From NCBI GenBank assembly GCA_040773965.1, contig JAXGVG010000024.1, positions 1 to 16,988 on the forward strand: a stretch of DNA of 16,988 nt. Reading direction: 5' to 3'. The DNA is from JAXGVG01 sp040773965 (GTDB taxonomy: Bacteria > Pseudomonadota > Alphaproteobacteria > UBA9219). Within the stretch, counting starts at the first letter, position 1. Each line of letters begins with the position of its first letter. This document shows positions 7,191 to 13,756 of the stretch, piece after piece. The notes under the pieces are model-generated. The model saw only the letters and a program-made list of their open reading frames with translations, was not told the origin of the DNA and did not search any database. The translations under genes were made by a program, and so were the position numbers.

Positions 7191-8861
7191 TTAGACCTGA
7201 AGATTGACGCGGCCCGGCGTCAGGTAATAGGTCTCGACGCCTGCCATAACCGAGGCGCCTTCCTCGTTTCCATCCTCAAAGTCATAGCCGTCGGGCCTTG
7301 AGGCATTGTTTTGGGGATTGCCGTTTCCGTTCGAAGCGAAAAACCCCGATTGATTGTCGCCGCGCAAGCTGAATTGCAAGCAGTTGGCGTCAGCGCGCAA
7401 ACCTGCATCCTGCAGCGCGCGCTGGAGGCTCCCCACGTCCTTGAGAAGTAAGTCCAGGGTTGCCGGGTTGTCCACGACGACCGTTCCCTGCACCTTGTTA
7501 TCGGGTGAAAATTGCAGCTTGATATCGATTCGTCCAAGTTCGGCAGGCCTTAGCTGGATGGTCATTTCGTTGCTGCCCTCGAGAGCCTGCTTGTGTAAAA
7601 GAAGCGCCACCTGCTCGACGGTATGGAGAAGGGTTGACGGACCGCTTTTTGAAGATTGCGCCGCCGCAAGCTGGCTTGTGAAATCATAGGCTCCTTTAGG
7701 CTTTGCCGATTCGGCAAGAAGGGGCGTTGTTGTCGACCCGTTTTGTCCGGCGGTATTCACTGGGGGTGGCGTTTCAGCAGCGCCCGTAACGCCGACAGTT
7801 GCCAAGCTTTTAAGAGCGGCCGTGTTCGCCGGCGAGGCAGGAGCCGCCGCGGTTGGCGCTGAGACGAACAAACTGAAAAAATCAGTATCGAATTTCTTCG
7901 CCGAAGCACAGGCATCCCCGGCCGATTCTTTCCGAACGGCAGGTTTTGGCATTAAAAGGTCCGGATTGGTTGCCTGTTCGCTGCCGTTGTCATTGGACTG
8001 GATAGCATCGGCAAGAGACGGAGCTTCTTCGAACGACGTCTCCGCTTGGATATTCTCTTGCGGGCCAGGATTGCTCTTTGATTGCTCATTTGACGTTTCT
8101 TCGGAACCAGCCATCTGGTTGGCGAGACTATCTTCCGGCGCTGTGGCGGGAGCCTGCCGGTTCCCCGTTTCGCCGTCCGGGTCCGCCTTCCGTTCATAGT
8201 GAACAATTTTGTTTGGAAAAAGAAGGGAAGTCTGTTCGGCCTGCGCCAGCACGGACGGCGAGCCGCCTGCGTCTGCCGTTTCTTTCTCATCCGAGGCATT
8301 GCCGTCCGTTTCATTCGCGCCCTCTTCTTGAAAGGGTTGCTCACTGGCCAGGGATGAAGCCATTTCGGCTTCATCCGTGGGCAGGAGCGCGTCAAGGCCT
8401 TCACCTAATTCGGCATCGTTCGTTTTGCCTTCTTGGCTGGCGAAATCCCCGGCTTTACAGCGGTCAATGGTACGTTTCATGCCGAGATTGTCGTCCACGG
8501 TGGCTTTATCCGGCTGATCCGAGGTGTCGTCTTTTTTAAGAGGACGGTACGGCTGTGTTTCCCTATCAGGACGTTGAACGGGACTATCGGCGCTTCTAAC
8601 GTTTTCATAGTAACTGTCGGCGCGAGGCTTGGCCGAAAAAGAGCCGGTCGGATCTTCATTCTCCGGAAGCCTATTTGACGGCGTTATAAATTCGGCGGTT
8701 TTTTGCCGATCAGCCGAGGCCGTGACTTGCTCCAGAAGATTGGCGAACAAACCTCCTTGAACGGCCTCCACTCCGAAACCGGCTCGAAGCGCGGCAATGA
8801 AGGATGCGACTGTACCGCTTGCGAGGGACTGAACGTTTGTGTCGGGCGATGCTTGGGCCAT
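7191..8861 (-). CDS. fliK: Flagellar hook-length control protein FliK
   Basis: 556 aa. FliK is the exported ruler that measures the hook and switches the export gate from hook to filament substrates. Residues 1-410 are poorly conserved, rich in E, D, S, A, N and P, and look disordered, as expected for the ruler part. Residues about 415-500 form the Flg_hook switch domain (V-E-Q-V-A-L-L-L-H...M-T-I-Q-L-R-P-A-E-L-G-R-I-D-I), followed by a tail of 55 residues. The ATG at 8861 is preceded by AGGGG. It lies between flgN (12-nt gap) and flgD (12-nt gap). The domain and the position next to flgD make the call firm even though the N-terminal part is not alignable. Confidence 0.92.
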   Translation of the reverse strand: MAQASPDTNVQSLASGTVASFIAALRAGFGVEAVQGGLFANLLEQVTASADRQKTAEFITPSNRLPENEDPTGSFSAKPRADSYYENVRSADSPVQRPDRETQPYRPLKKDDTSDQPDKATVDDNLGMKRTIDRCKAGDFASQEGKTNDAELGEGLDALLPTDEAEMASSLASEQPFQEEGANETDGNASDEKETADAGGSPSVLAQAEQTSLLFPNKIVHYERKADPDGETGNRQAPATAPEDSLANQMAGSEETSNEQSKSNPGPQENIQAETSFEEAPSLADAIQSNDNGSEQATNPDLLMPKPAVRKESAGDACASAKKFDTDFFSLFVSAPTAAAPASPANTAALKSLATVGVTGAAETPPPVNTAGQNGSTTTPLLAESAKPKGAYDFTSQLAAAQSSKSGPSTLLHTVEQVALLLHKQALEGSNEMTIQLRPAELGRIDIKLQFSPDNKVQGTVVVDNPATLDLLLKDVGSLQRALQDAGLRADANCLQFSLRGDNQSGFFASNGNGNPQNNASRPDGYDFEDGNEEGASVMAGVETYYLTPGRVNLQV

Positions 8862-8873
8862 GGTGTTTCCCCT

Positions 8874-9338
8874 TCAGGCTTTACGGTCGATAGTTACGGG
8901 AGGACATGTGGGACTGTAGGAACCGAGTTTCAGATGGGCTTTTCGCAAATCCTTATAAATGGCTTGCTGGAAAACCTCTTTTTTCAAGAGACGAACGACA
9001 GTTTGCACGATGCGTTGGGTCGCTTCGGCGGCCGCTTTTAAGGCGGCAGCGTTGCGACGGGTGACTTCTTCGAGCTTCTGGCCAACTTCCATGATCTGGC
9101 CCCGGATGGCGGGGGCGGCATCCTTCAACAACTCCGGTTGCGTGGAAAAAGTCCGCAGAAGAGACTTGTAGTCGAGAATGAGTTTGCATTTGTTCCGGCG
9201 CAAATCCTGTATGGCCTTAACATCCTGTTTTTTGACCAGGGAGAGTTCCTGTTCAAGAACGCCTATCAACTCCTGCATGACCGATAAAACGGACTCGGCA
9301 GGCGAAGGCGCGCCGGTTGTCGAAAGAGCTTCGCTCAT
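8874..9338 (-). CDS. flgN: FlgN-like flagellar export chaperone
   Basis: 154 aa, predicted almost wholly alpha-helical with heptad-like patterns (residues about 15-135). Members of the FlgN family are cytosolic chaperones that bind the hook-filament junction proteins FlgK and FlgL before export. The features visible are the N-terminal helix with L-x-x-V-L-E-Q-E-L-x-L-V-K-K-x-D and the middle helix rich in A, E, Q and R, both typical of the family, which is weakly conserved. The ATG overlaps the flgJ stop (ATGA, 9338-9335) with GGAGG just upstream, so it is translationally coupled. Its place between flgJ and fliK supports the assignment. Another FliT/FlaF-type chaperone is less likely. Confidence 0.75.
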   Translation of the reverse strand: MSEALSTTGAPSPAESVLSVMQELIGVLEQELSLVKKQDVKAIQDLRRNKCKLILDYKSLLRTFSTQPELLKDAAPAIRGQIMEVGQKLEEVTRRNAAALKAAAEATQRIVQTVVRLLKKEVFQQAIYKDLRKAHLKLGSYSPTCPPVTIDRKA

Positions 9339-9682
9339 GACACGCCTCCTGCGGCTGAAGAATTGCCGGAGCCGGCGCTTTGCATCCGTATCATCTCGGC
9401 CTTGACCGCATCCGTCAGGCCGGATGTATCGCTGCGGGCCATGGCTCTGCCGTATTCCTGAACAAGAAAGCTGCGCATAATTTCTTCCCCATGACCGCCA
9501 CCGAAAGTTTCGTCGACTTCAATACCCTCCCACATAGGCTGCAGCATCCGGGCCATAAACATGGCGACAAAATCCTCGGCGGCCTTGTCCGTGTCTTTTT
9601 CTTTCGCGCGGTTCAATGAACGGCCTGACAGCAGACTCCGCTGCACGGAAATATCGCCGATAGCCTGAAGCGACGGGTCCAT
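9335..9682 (-). CDS. flgJ: Rod-binding protein (FlgJ N-terminal domain; CheL type)
   Basis: 115 aa from ATG 9682. The rod-binding domain occupies most of it: A-A-E-D-F-V-A-M-F-M-A-R-M-L-Q-P-M-W (about 34-51), then G-G-G-H-G-E-E-I-M-R-S-F-L-V-Q-E-Y-G-R-A-M. Alphaproteobacteria usually have this domain alone, without the muramidase domain of enterobacterial FlgJ, and Caulobacter calls it CheL. It acts in the periplasm in rod assembly. The ATG shares one base with the flgI stop (TGATG); the GGAGGTGAT Shine-Dalgarno lies within the last flgI codons, giving tight coupling. A GTG one codon upstream (9685) is possible but less well placed. Confidence 0.9.
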   Translation of the reverse strand: MDPSLQAIGDISVQRSLLSGRSLNRAKEKDTDKAAEDFVAMFMARMLQPMWEGIEVDETFGGGHGEEIMRSFLVQEYGRAMARSDTSGLTDAVKAEMIRMQSAGSGNSSAAGGVS

Positions 9683-10872
9683 CACATCACCTCCAGATCG
9701 GCTTGCAGGGCCCCGGAAGCCTTGATGGACTGCAGAATCGTGATCATGTCGCGCGGCCCGATGCCGAGCGCGTTCAGGCTTTGCACGACTTCATGCAGGC
9801 TGACGCCCGTATCCAGCATAGCAAGCTTGTTGCCTTCGCCCTCGTTTATATTGATGTCCGTGCGTGGCACGACCGTTGTCTGACCTCCTTCGGAAAGAGG
9901 CGCGGGCTGCGATACCTGTGGCGTTTCGTTGATGCGGATAGTCAGGTTGCCCTGCGCGATCGCCACCGTGTTGATGCGTACTTTTTCGCCCATGACGATG
10001 ACGCCGGATTGCTCGTCGATGACAACGCGCGCCACTTGATCGGGCGTGACCTGAAGCTGTTCGATTTCGGTCATTAGGCCGACGACGTTGTGACGTCTCG
10101 CATCCGGCACCAGCAGGCGAACCGTTGCCGAATCCACAGCCTCGGCGGCCTGAAGCTTCAGATGCTTGTTAATGGCCTCGGCAACGCGGCGGGCCGTCGT
10201 AAAGTCGGGATTGCGAAGCGACAGGCGCATGGAACCGAGGTCGGTCAGGCGGAAATTGATCTCGCGCTCGACGATGGCGCCGCTGGCTATCCGTCCGGCC
10301 GTGGGAACGCCTTTGGTGACGGAGGTTCCTTGTCCCTGGGCGCTAAAGCCACCCGTGGCCACAGAGCCTTGGGCAACGGCGTAAACTTCGCCATCGGCAC
10401 CCAGCAGAGGTGTGACCAAAAGCGTGCCGCCCATAAGGCTTTTGGCGTCGCCAAGCGTGGAGACGGTTACATCGACGCGCGATCCCTGGGCTGTAAAAGC
10501 GGGAAGCGTCGCCGTCACCATAACGGCGGCGACGTTCTTGGTTTTCATGGACGTGCCGCGTGTGTTGACGCCGAGCCGCTCCAGCATGCCGACAAGACTG
10601 GTTTCGGTAAAAGGCGAATTGCTCAGGCTATCGCCCGTGCCGTTGAGGCCGACGACGAGGCCATAGCCGATAAGCATGTTGTCGCGAACGCCTTCAAAAT
10701 CGACAACGTCCTTCAGGCGCGAGGCCGCCTGGGCTGTGGGAAGGGGGGTGAGGATCAGGAGAGCCAGGCCTATCGCCGCCAGAAACGAAAGCTGACGGAT
10801 GCGGCGGCGCCTTGCCGTCAGCAGGGGGGGCAAGGGGGTGGAGAAGTGACATCTGGACGAGAAGGCAGGCAT
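9682..10872 (-). CDS. flgI: Flagellar P-ring protein FlgI
   Basis: 396 aa from ATG 10872, preceded by TAGGAG. A TTG start at 10959 would lie upstream of the putative promoter and is rejected. The N-terminus is a long basic signal peptide (hydrophobic core about 29-42, cleavage near A-Q-A49). The mature protein opens with R-L-K-D-V-V-D-F-E-G-V-R and has G-Y-G-L-V-V-G-L-N-G-T-G-D (69-81), which is diagnostic for FlgI, and ends with the conserved G-I-G-P-R-D-M-I-T-I-L-Q region. FlgI is exported by Sec and forms the periplasmic P-ring around the rod. It is the first gene of the operon and divergent from fliX, as in Caulobacter. Confidence 0.97.
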   Translation of the reverse strand: MPAFSSRCHFSTPLPPLLTARRRRIRQLSFLAAIGLALLILTPLPTAQAASRLKDVVDFEGVRDNMLIGYGLVVGLNGTGDSLSNSPFTETSLVGMLERLGVNTRGTSMKTKNVAAVMVTATLPAFTAQGSRVDVTVSTLGDAKSLMGGTLLVTPLLGADGEVYAVAQGSVATGGFSAQGQGTSVTKGVPTAGRIASGAIVEREINFRLTDLGSMRLSLRNPDFTTARRVAEAINKHLKLQAAEAVDSATVRLLVPDARRHNVVGLMTEIEQLQVTPDQVARVVIDEQSGVIVMGEKVRINTVAIAQGNLTIRINETPQVSQPAPLSEGGQTTVVPRTDININEGEGNKLAMLDTGVSLHEVVQSLNALGIGPRDMITILQSIKASGALQADLEVM

Positions 10873-10901
10873 GGAAACTCCTAATCCTCTGCTCGCGACT
10901 A

Positions 10902-10917
10902 TGCGAACCTCATGCCA
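10902..10917 (-). promoter_or_regulatory. Sigma-54 promoter of the flgI operon
   Basis: On the minus strand the site reads TGGCATG-AGGT-TCGCA, against the consensus TGGCACG-N4-TTGCA. The invariant GG and GC dinucleotides have the required spacing of 10 nt. Transcription would start about 10-12 nt on, near 10891, giving a leader of about 20 nt before the flgI ATG at 10872. Many alphaproteobacterial flagellar class II/III operons use RpoN, so site, spacing and gene agree. Confidence 0.72.
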
Positions 10918-10941
10918 GACTCTTTTGAAACGGATATCGGG

Positions 10942-10998
10942 AGGCAGGAATGCCTTCAAGTTATTGAAGAAAATGCCATTTTATGGCTAACCATAAAA
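10942..10998. repeat. Three consecutive inverted repeats with 4-nt spacers
   Basis: Within 57 nt: AGGCA/TGCCT around GGAA (10942-10955), CTTCAA/TTGAAG around GTTA (10954-10969), and TTTTATGG/CCATAAAA around CTAA (10979-10998). All arms are perfect (5, 6 and 8 bp). The largest is centred about 98 nt upstream of the predicted sigma-54 start of flgI, a usual distance for enhancer-binding proteins. They may be activator sites or folds in a leader; no T-tract favours a terminator. Confidence 0.5.
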
Positions 10999-11078
10999 GA
11001 CGTTTTTAGCTTACAATGCGAACCGGGACGAAGGGCTGCGGCTGATTCTTTCCGCCTGAATCGAGATAAGGGGAATAT

Positions 11079-11087
11079 ATTGCCGGG
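11079..11087 (-). promoter_or_regulatory. Possible FlbD (ftr-like) box
   Basis: The minus strand reads CCCGGCAAT, which matches 8 of 9 positions of the Caulobacter ftr consensus as I remember it (CCCGGCARR). It lies about 190 nt upstream of the predicted flgI start and 127 nt upstream of fliX. FlbD is the sigma-54 activator that FliX controls, so the location makes sense, but a 9-nt match is weak evidence. Confidence 0.3.
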
Positions 11088-11131
11088 TCTCTTTTTGGCG
11101 GTTTTGTTTGTGTTTTGATTCGATTTGCGAT

Positions 11132-11170
11132 TGGATCCGCACGTGCAACGAAACGCGCGTATGGTATAAG
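11132..11170 (+). promoter_or_regulatory. Candidate fliX promoter (sigma-54-like or sigma-70-like)
   Basis: Two weak options overlap here. TGGATCC-GCAC-GTGCA (11132-11147) keeps the GG/GC spacing of sigma-54 sites, with a poorer -24 box than the flgI promoter. TATAAG (11165-11170) resembles a -10 element but lacks a good -35. The leader to the fliX ATG would be about 45-60 nt. The rest of the 341-nt flgI/fliX spacer holds the repeats and box listed separately. Confidence 0.25.
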
Positions 11171-11213
11171 GATGGTACGAGAAAACGGTTGGAGGTGTTT
11201 GTGAGGCCAGGTC

Positions 11214-11642
11214 ATGATTAGCAAGATCGATGGTACCGGACCGATCCGCGCTCCACAAACCGTGCGGCGGACAGCCAAGGCCCGGAAAACGAGCGGCACA
11301 GGCTTTTCCAAGCATTTGGGCGAAGCCGATGACGTTGAAAGCGCTTCCGCGGCCCAGGGGACGTCGCCGCTGGGGACGGTGACCGGGGTTCTTGGCATTC
11401 AGGAAGTGGACGATGCGCTGGCTCGGGCGGCTAAAGGCAAACTGCGAGCCCAGGATATTCTTGACAAACTTGACGATCTCCGGCTTGAGCTTCTGGGGGG
11501 CCGTTTAAGCCGCGACAAGCTCTTGCATCTGGCCAAGGTAGTTAACGCCCGGCGCGTCGAGGTGTCCGACCCGCGTTTGGCGGAAGTTCTTGACGAAATC
11601 GACTTGCGCGCGCAGGTGGAATTGGCCAAATTCGGCCGTTAG
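11214..11642 (+). CDS. fliX: Flagellar assembly regulator FliX
   Basis: 142 aa. The N-terminal 50 residues are basic and poorly conserved. The C-terminal region (about 57-142: G-V-L-G-I-Q-E-V-D-D-A ... L-D-x-L-D-D-L-R-L-E-L-L-G-G ... L-D-E-I-D-L-R-A-Q-V-E-L-A-K) is the family core. In Caulobacter FliX couples early flagellar assembly to transcription by acting on the sigma-54 activator FlbD. An in-frame TGA upstream fixes the start at this ATG or later; the Shine-Dalgarno (CCAGG) is weak. It is divergent from flgI, as in Caulobacter, and followed by dksA on the same strand after 54 nt. Confidence 0.93.
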   Translation: MISKIDGTGPIRAPQTVRRTAKARKTSGTGFSKHLGEADDVESASAAQGTSPLGTVTGVLGIQEVDDALARAAKGKLRAQDILDKLDDLRLELLGGRLSRDKLLHLAKVVNARRVEVSDPRLAEVLDEIDLRAQVELAKFGR

Positions 11643-11696
11643 CCTTTCGAGGAAAGAGGAAGTTTTTCAACCGGTTTTTAGCGTTCAGGAGACATG

Positions 11697-12125
11697 ATGA
11701 GCACTGTCACTTTGCCACCATCTTACCAGCCGACCGAGAAAGAGCCGTATATGAATCCGGTCATGCTGGAATATTTTCGCCAGAAGTTGCTGGCCTGGAA
11801 AGCGGCGATCATCAAGGAAGCCGATATGACCCTGCAGGAACTGCAGGAGGAAGGCGGGTTGCAGGAGCCCGATGTCGCTGACAGAGCCTCCGTAGAAACG
11901 GAAGTGGCGCTGGAGTTGCGGGCGCGCGACAGGCAGCGAAAACTTATAAGTAAAATCGATGAAGCGCTGGAGCGGATCAAAAACGGCGAATACGGCTATT
12001 GCGAAGAAACCGGCGATCCGATCGGCGTGAAGCGTTTGGAGGCGCGTCCTATCGCCACTTTTTCGATTGAAGCGCAAGAGCGTCATGAACGGAAGGAACG
12101 GACGCAACGCGATGAAAGAGAATAG
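11697..12125 (+). CDS. dksA: DksA-type RNA polymerase-binding transcription factor
   Basis: 142 aa from ATG 11697, which stands 5 nt after AGGAG; ATG 11694 is only 2 nt after it. DksA inserts its coiled coil into the RNA polymerase secondary channel and, with ppGpp, retunes rRNA and amino-acid promoters. The coiled-coil tip carries the acidic pair in P-D59-V-A-D62-R-A-S; conserved R-x-R-D-R-Q-R-K-L-I follows. The zinc-finger region G-Y-G-Y-C102-E-E-T-G-D-P-I ... A-R-P-I-A-T-F-S-I-E-A-Q-E-R-H-E keeps a single Cys, so no four-Cys zinc site exists. That is usual in alphaproteobacterial DksA. The 3' end overlaps the next gene. Confidence 0.96.
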   Translation: MSTVTLPPSYQPTEKEPYMNPVMLEYFRQKLLAWKAAIIKEADMTLQELQEEGGLQEPDVADRASVETEVALELRARDRQRKLISKIDEALERIKNGEYGYCEETGDPIGVKRLEARPIATFSIEAQERHERKERTQRDERE

Positions 12126-12711
12126 CAGGAAAATTTTACGCTGCTTGCTTTCCGGTTTGGCGGCATGTGGACGGAATCGCGTTTTGCTGGCGTGCTTGAT
12201 GTTTTGTTTGTATCCGGCCACTCCGTCGTATGCTTCTTCGGCGCCGGCGCTGTTGGGTGTCCAGGAAGTTCTTTTGCAGTATGCGCGCTTTGGCAGCGAC
12301 AAGGCGGAAGAAGCTTGTGGCGTTACGCGGGGAGAGGTCGAGAAATATTTGCAAAAATCGCTGGCAATCCTCGGTGTCCCTGTTGTTGCGATGATCGACG
12401 CGAAACCGCCTATGCTTGGCGTTTCGCGCATCGATCTGTTGCCGGAAATCGTTTCTTATGGCGGCCATGGGGCCGAGTGTACGTCATGGGTGGCTTTGAC
12501 GGCCCAGACCCAGAACACGATACGCATTCCTCCCGTCGAAACGCCACGCAGCGTTACGGTGACCTATTGGAAGGCGGGCATGCTTGTGAACAGCAACACG
12601 GCGAATCATTCCACAATCATTCTGGACGCTTTTGGCCGTCTGGGGGACAAATTTTCGCGCCAGTACAAGCTCGATCAGCCGCCGCCGCTGCCTACTTTCG
12701 AAGAACAATAA
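12112..12711 (+). CDS. Unrecognised secreted or membrane-anchored protein
   Basis: 199 aa from ATG 12112; in-frame ATGs at 12067 and 12085 would add 15 or 9 residues and lie deeper inside dksA. The N-terminus is basic, with a hydrophobic stretch (about 23-40) ending in P-S-Y-A-S-S-A, which looks like a Sec signal peptide with a long n-region. The mature part (about 158 aa) has no motif I know. It holds only two cysteines, C69 and C123, which could form a disulfide, and ends in a proline-rich Q-P-P-P-L-P. Its start overlaps dksA by 14 nt, so the two are coupled. Between flagellar, dksA and corA genes, context gives no clear function; a flagellar envelope accessory is only a guess. Confidence 0.7.
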   Translation: MKENSRKILRCLLSGLAACGRNRVLLACLMFCLYPATPSYASSAPALLGVQEVLLQYARFGSDKAEEACGVTRGEVEKYLQKSLAILGVPVVAMIDAKPPMLGVSRIDLLPEIVSYGGHGAECTSWVALTAQTQNTIRIPPVETPRSVTVTYWKAGMLVNSNTANHSTIILDAFGRLGDKFSRQYKLDQPPPLPTFEEQ

Positions 12712-12766
12712 GGAATCTTCCGGCTATCCGTACCGGCCACTGCCTATAGGTCTTAAGGAGAGTGTT

Positions 12767-13732
12767 GTGCTTGCCCTTTATTACCGCGAACAAGGAAGCT
12801 TGCGTCACACGATCGTGGAAGGCGCGCAGAAGGATCTGCCGGAGAACACTATATGGATCGATCTGTTAAACCCCCTTCGTAGCGACGAACTTGCCGTTGA
12901 GCGGATGCTTGGAGTGGAGGTCCCTTCGCGCGAAGAAATGCAGGAGATAGAGGCGTCAAGCCGCCTCTATGTCGAAGGCAAGGCTCTGATCATGACCTTG
13001 CCTATCGTCAACAGAGCTGGAACGGACGAACCTGAAACGACAGCGGTGACTTTCATTCTTGCCGGAAATTGTCTGGTCACCCTGCGCTATGCCGATCCGA
13101 CCCCGTTCAGCCAGTTCATCCAGCGTATGGGCCGACAGCCGGGAATAGTCTCGGGCGAACAAGTGCTGATAGGCCTTTTGGAACATGTAGCGGACCGTTC
13201 CGCCGATATTCTGGAAACTGCAACAAACGATCTGGACAATTTATCGCGAAATATCTTTCGAGCCAGCGAAGCGCCCAAAGGCACCATCGACTTTAGGGAT
13301 GTTCTCCGCCGCATAGGTCACATTGACGAACTGGCGAGCCGGGCGAGGGACAGCCTCCTGAATTTCAATCGCCTTCTGTTGTTCCTCACGGCTCAGGCCG
13401 ACATGAAAAAAGAAAACAAGGCGCGGGTTAAAACAATGATCGACGACGTCAAATCGATCGACGAACACGCCATATTTCTTTTGGGTAAGGTCAGCTTTTT
13501 GCTCGACGCGACGCTTGGTTTGATCAATATCGAGCAAAACAATATTATTAAAATTTTCTCGGTGGCAGCGGTGACATTTCTGCCGCCCACTTTGGTCGCC
13601 AGCGCTTACGGAATGAACTTCAAGTACATGCCGGAGCTGGACTGGCTATTGGGCTATCCTCTTGCCGTCGTCCTGATGGTTCTTTCCGCCGCCATTCCTT
13701 TCTGGTATTTCCGGCGGAAAAAATGGATGTAG
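12767..13732 (+). CDS. corA: CorA-family divalent metal transporter
   Basis: 321 aa from GTG 12767, preceded by TAAGGAG; the frame is open further upstream but that part lies inside the previous gene. CorA forms homopentameric Mg2+ (also Co2+, Ni2+) channels in the inner membrane. The N-terminal two thirds is the cytoplasmic alpha/beta funnel with long helices (to about 255). Two membrane segments follow, with the signature Y-G-M-N-F (GMN 282-284) and M-P-E-L at the end of the first, and a basic R-R-K-K-W-M C-terminus. Family length and signature are standard. It follows the unknown secreted protein by 55 nt and converges with the kinase gene. Confidence 0.94.
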   Translation: MLALYYREQGSLRHTIVEGAQKDLPENTIWIDLLNPLRSDELAVERMLGVEVPSREEMQEIEASSRLYVEGKALIMTLPIVNRAGTDEPETTAVTFILAGNCLVTLRYADPTPFSQFIQRMGRQPGIVSGEQVLIGLLEHVADRSADILETATNDLDNLSRNIFRASEAPKGTIDFRDVLRRIGHIDELASRARDSLLNFNRLLLFLTAQADMKKENKARVKTMIDDVKSIDEHAIFLLGKVSFLLDATLGLINIEQNNIIKIFSVAAVTFLPPTLVASAYGMNFKYMPELDWLLGYPLAVVLMVLSAAIPFWYFRRKKWM

Positions 13733-13733
13733 G

Positions 13734-13752
13734 ATTATTTGTCATAAATAAT
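13734..13752. terminator. AT-rich inverted repeat between convergent genes
   Basis: ATTATTT (13734-13740) and AAATAAT (13746-13752) pair over 7 bp around GTCAT, filling the 24-nt gap between the corA and kinase stops. A bidirectional stop is plausible from position, but the stem is all A-T and weak. Confidence 0.25.
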
Positions 13753-13756
13753 GCTA

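Noticed and set aside
10090..10884. Plus-strand open frame of 264 codons
   Set aside because: It is entirely antisense to flgI, whose protein is unmistakable; the open frame reflects the codon bias of the GC-rich gene.
10873..10959. Longer flgI starting at TTG 10959
   Set aside because: It would start upstream of the sigma-54 promoter and lacks a ribosome binding site, while ATG 10872 has TAGGAG and leads straight into a signal peptide.
11086..11099. Second sigma-54-like GG-N10-GC on the plus strand before fliX
   Set aside because: Only the two dinucleotides match; the flanking -24 and -12 positions do not.
11697..12125. Loss of zinc-finger cysteines in DksA as a novelty
   Set aside because: One-Cys DksA is ordinary in alphaproteobacteria.
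11685..12431. Minus-strand open frame of 248 codons
   Set aside because: It is antisense to dksA and the following gene; DksA conservation decides the strand.
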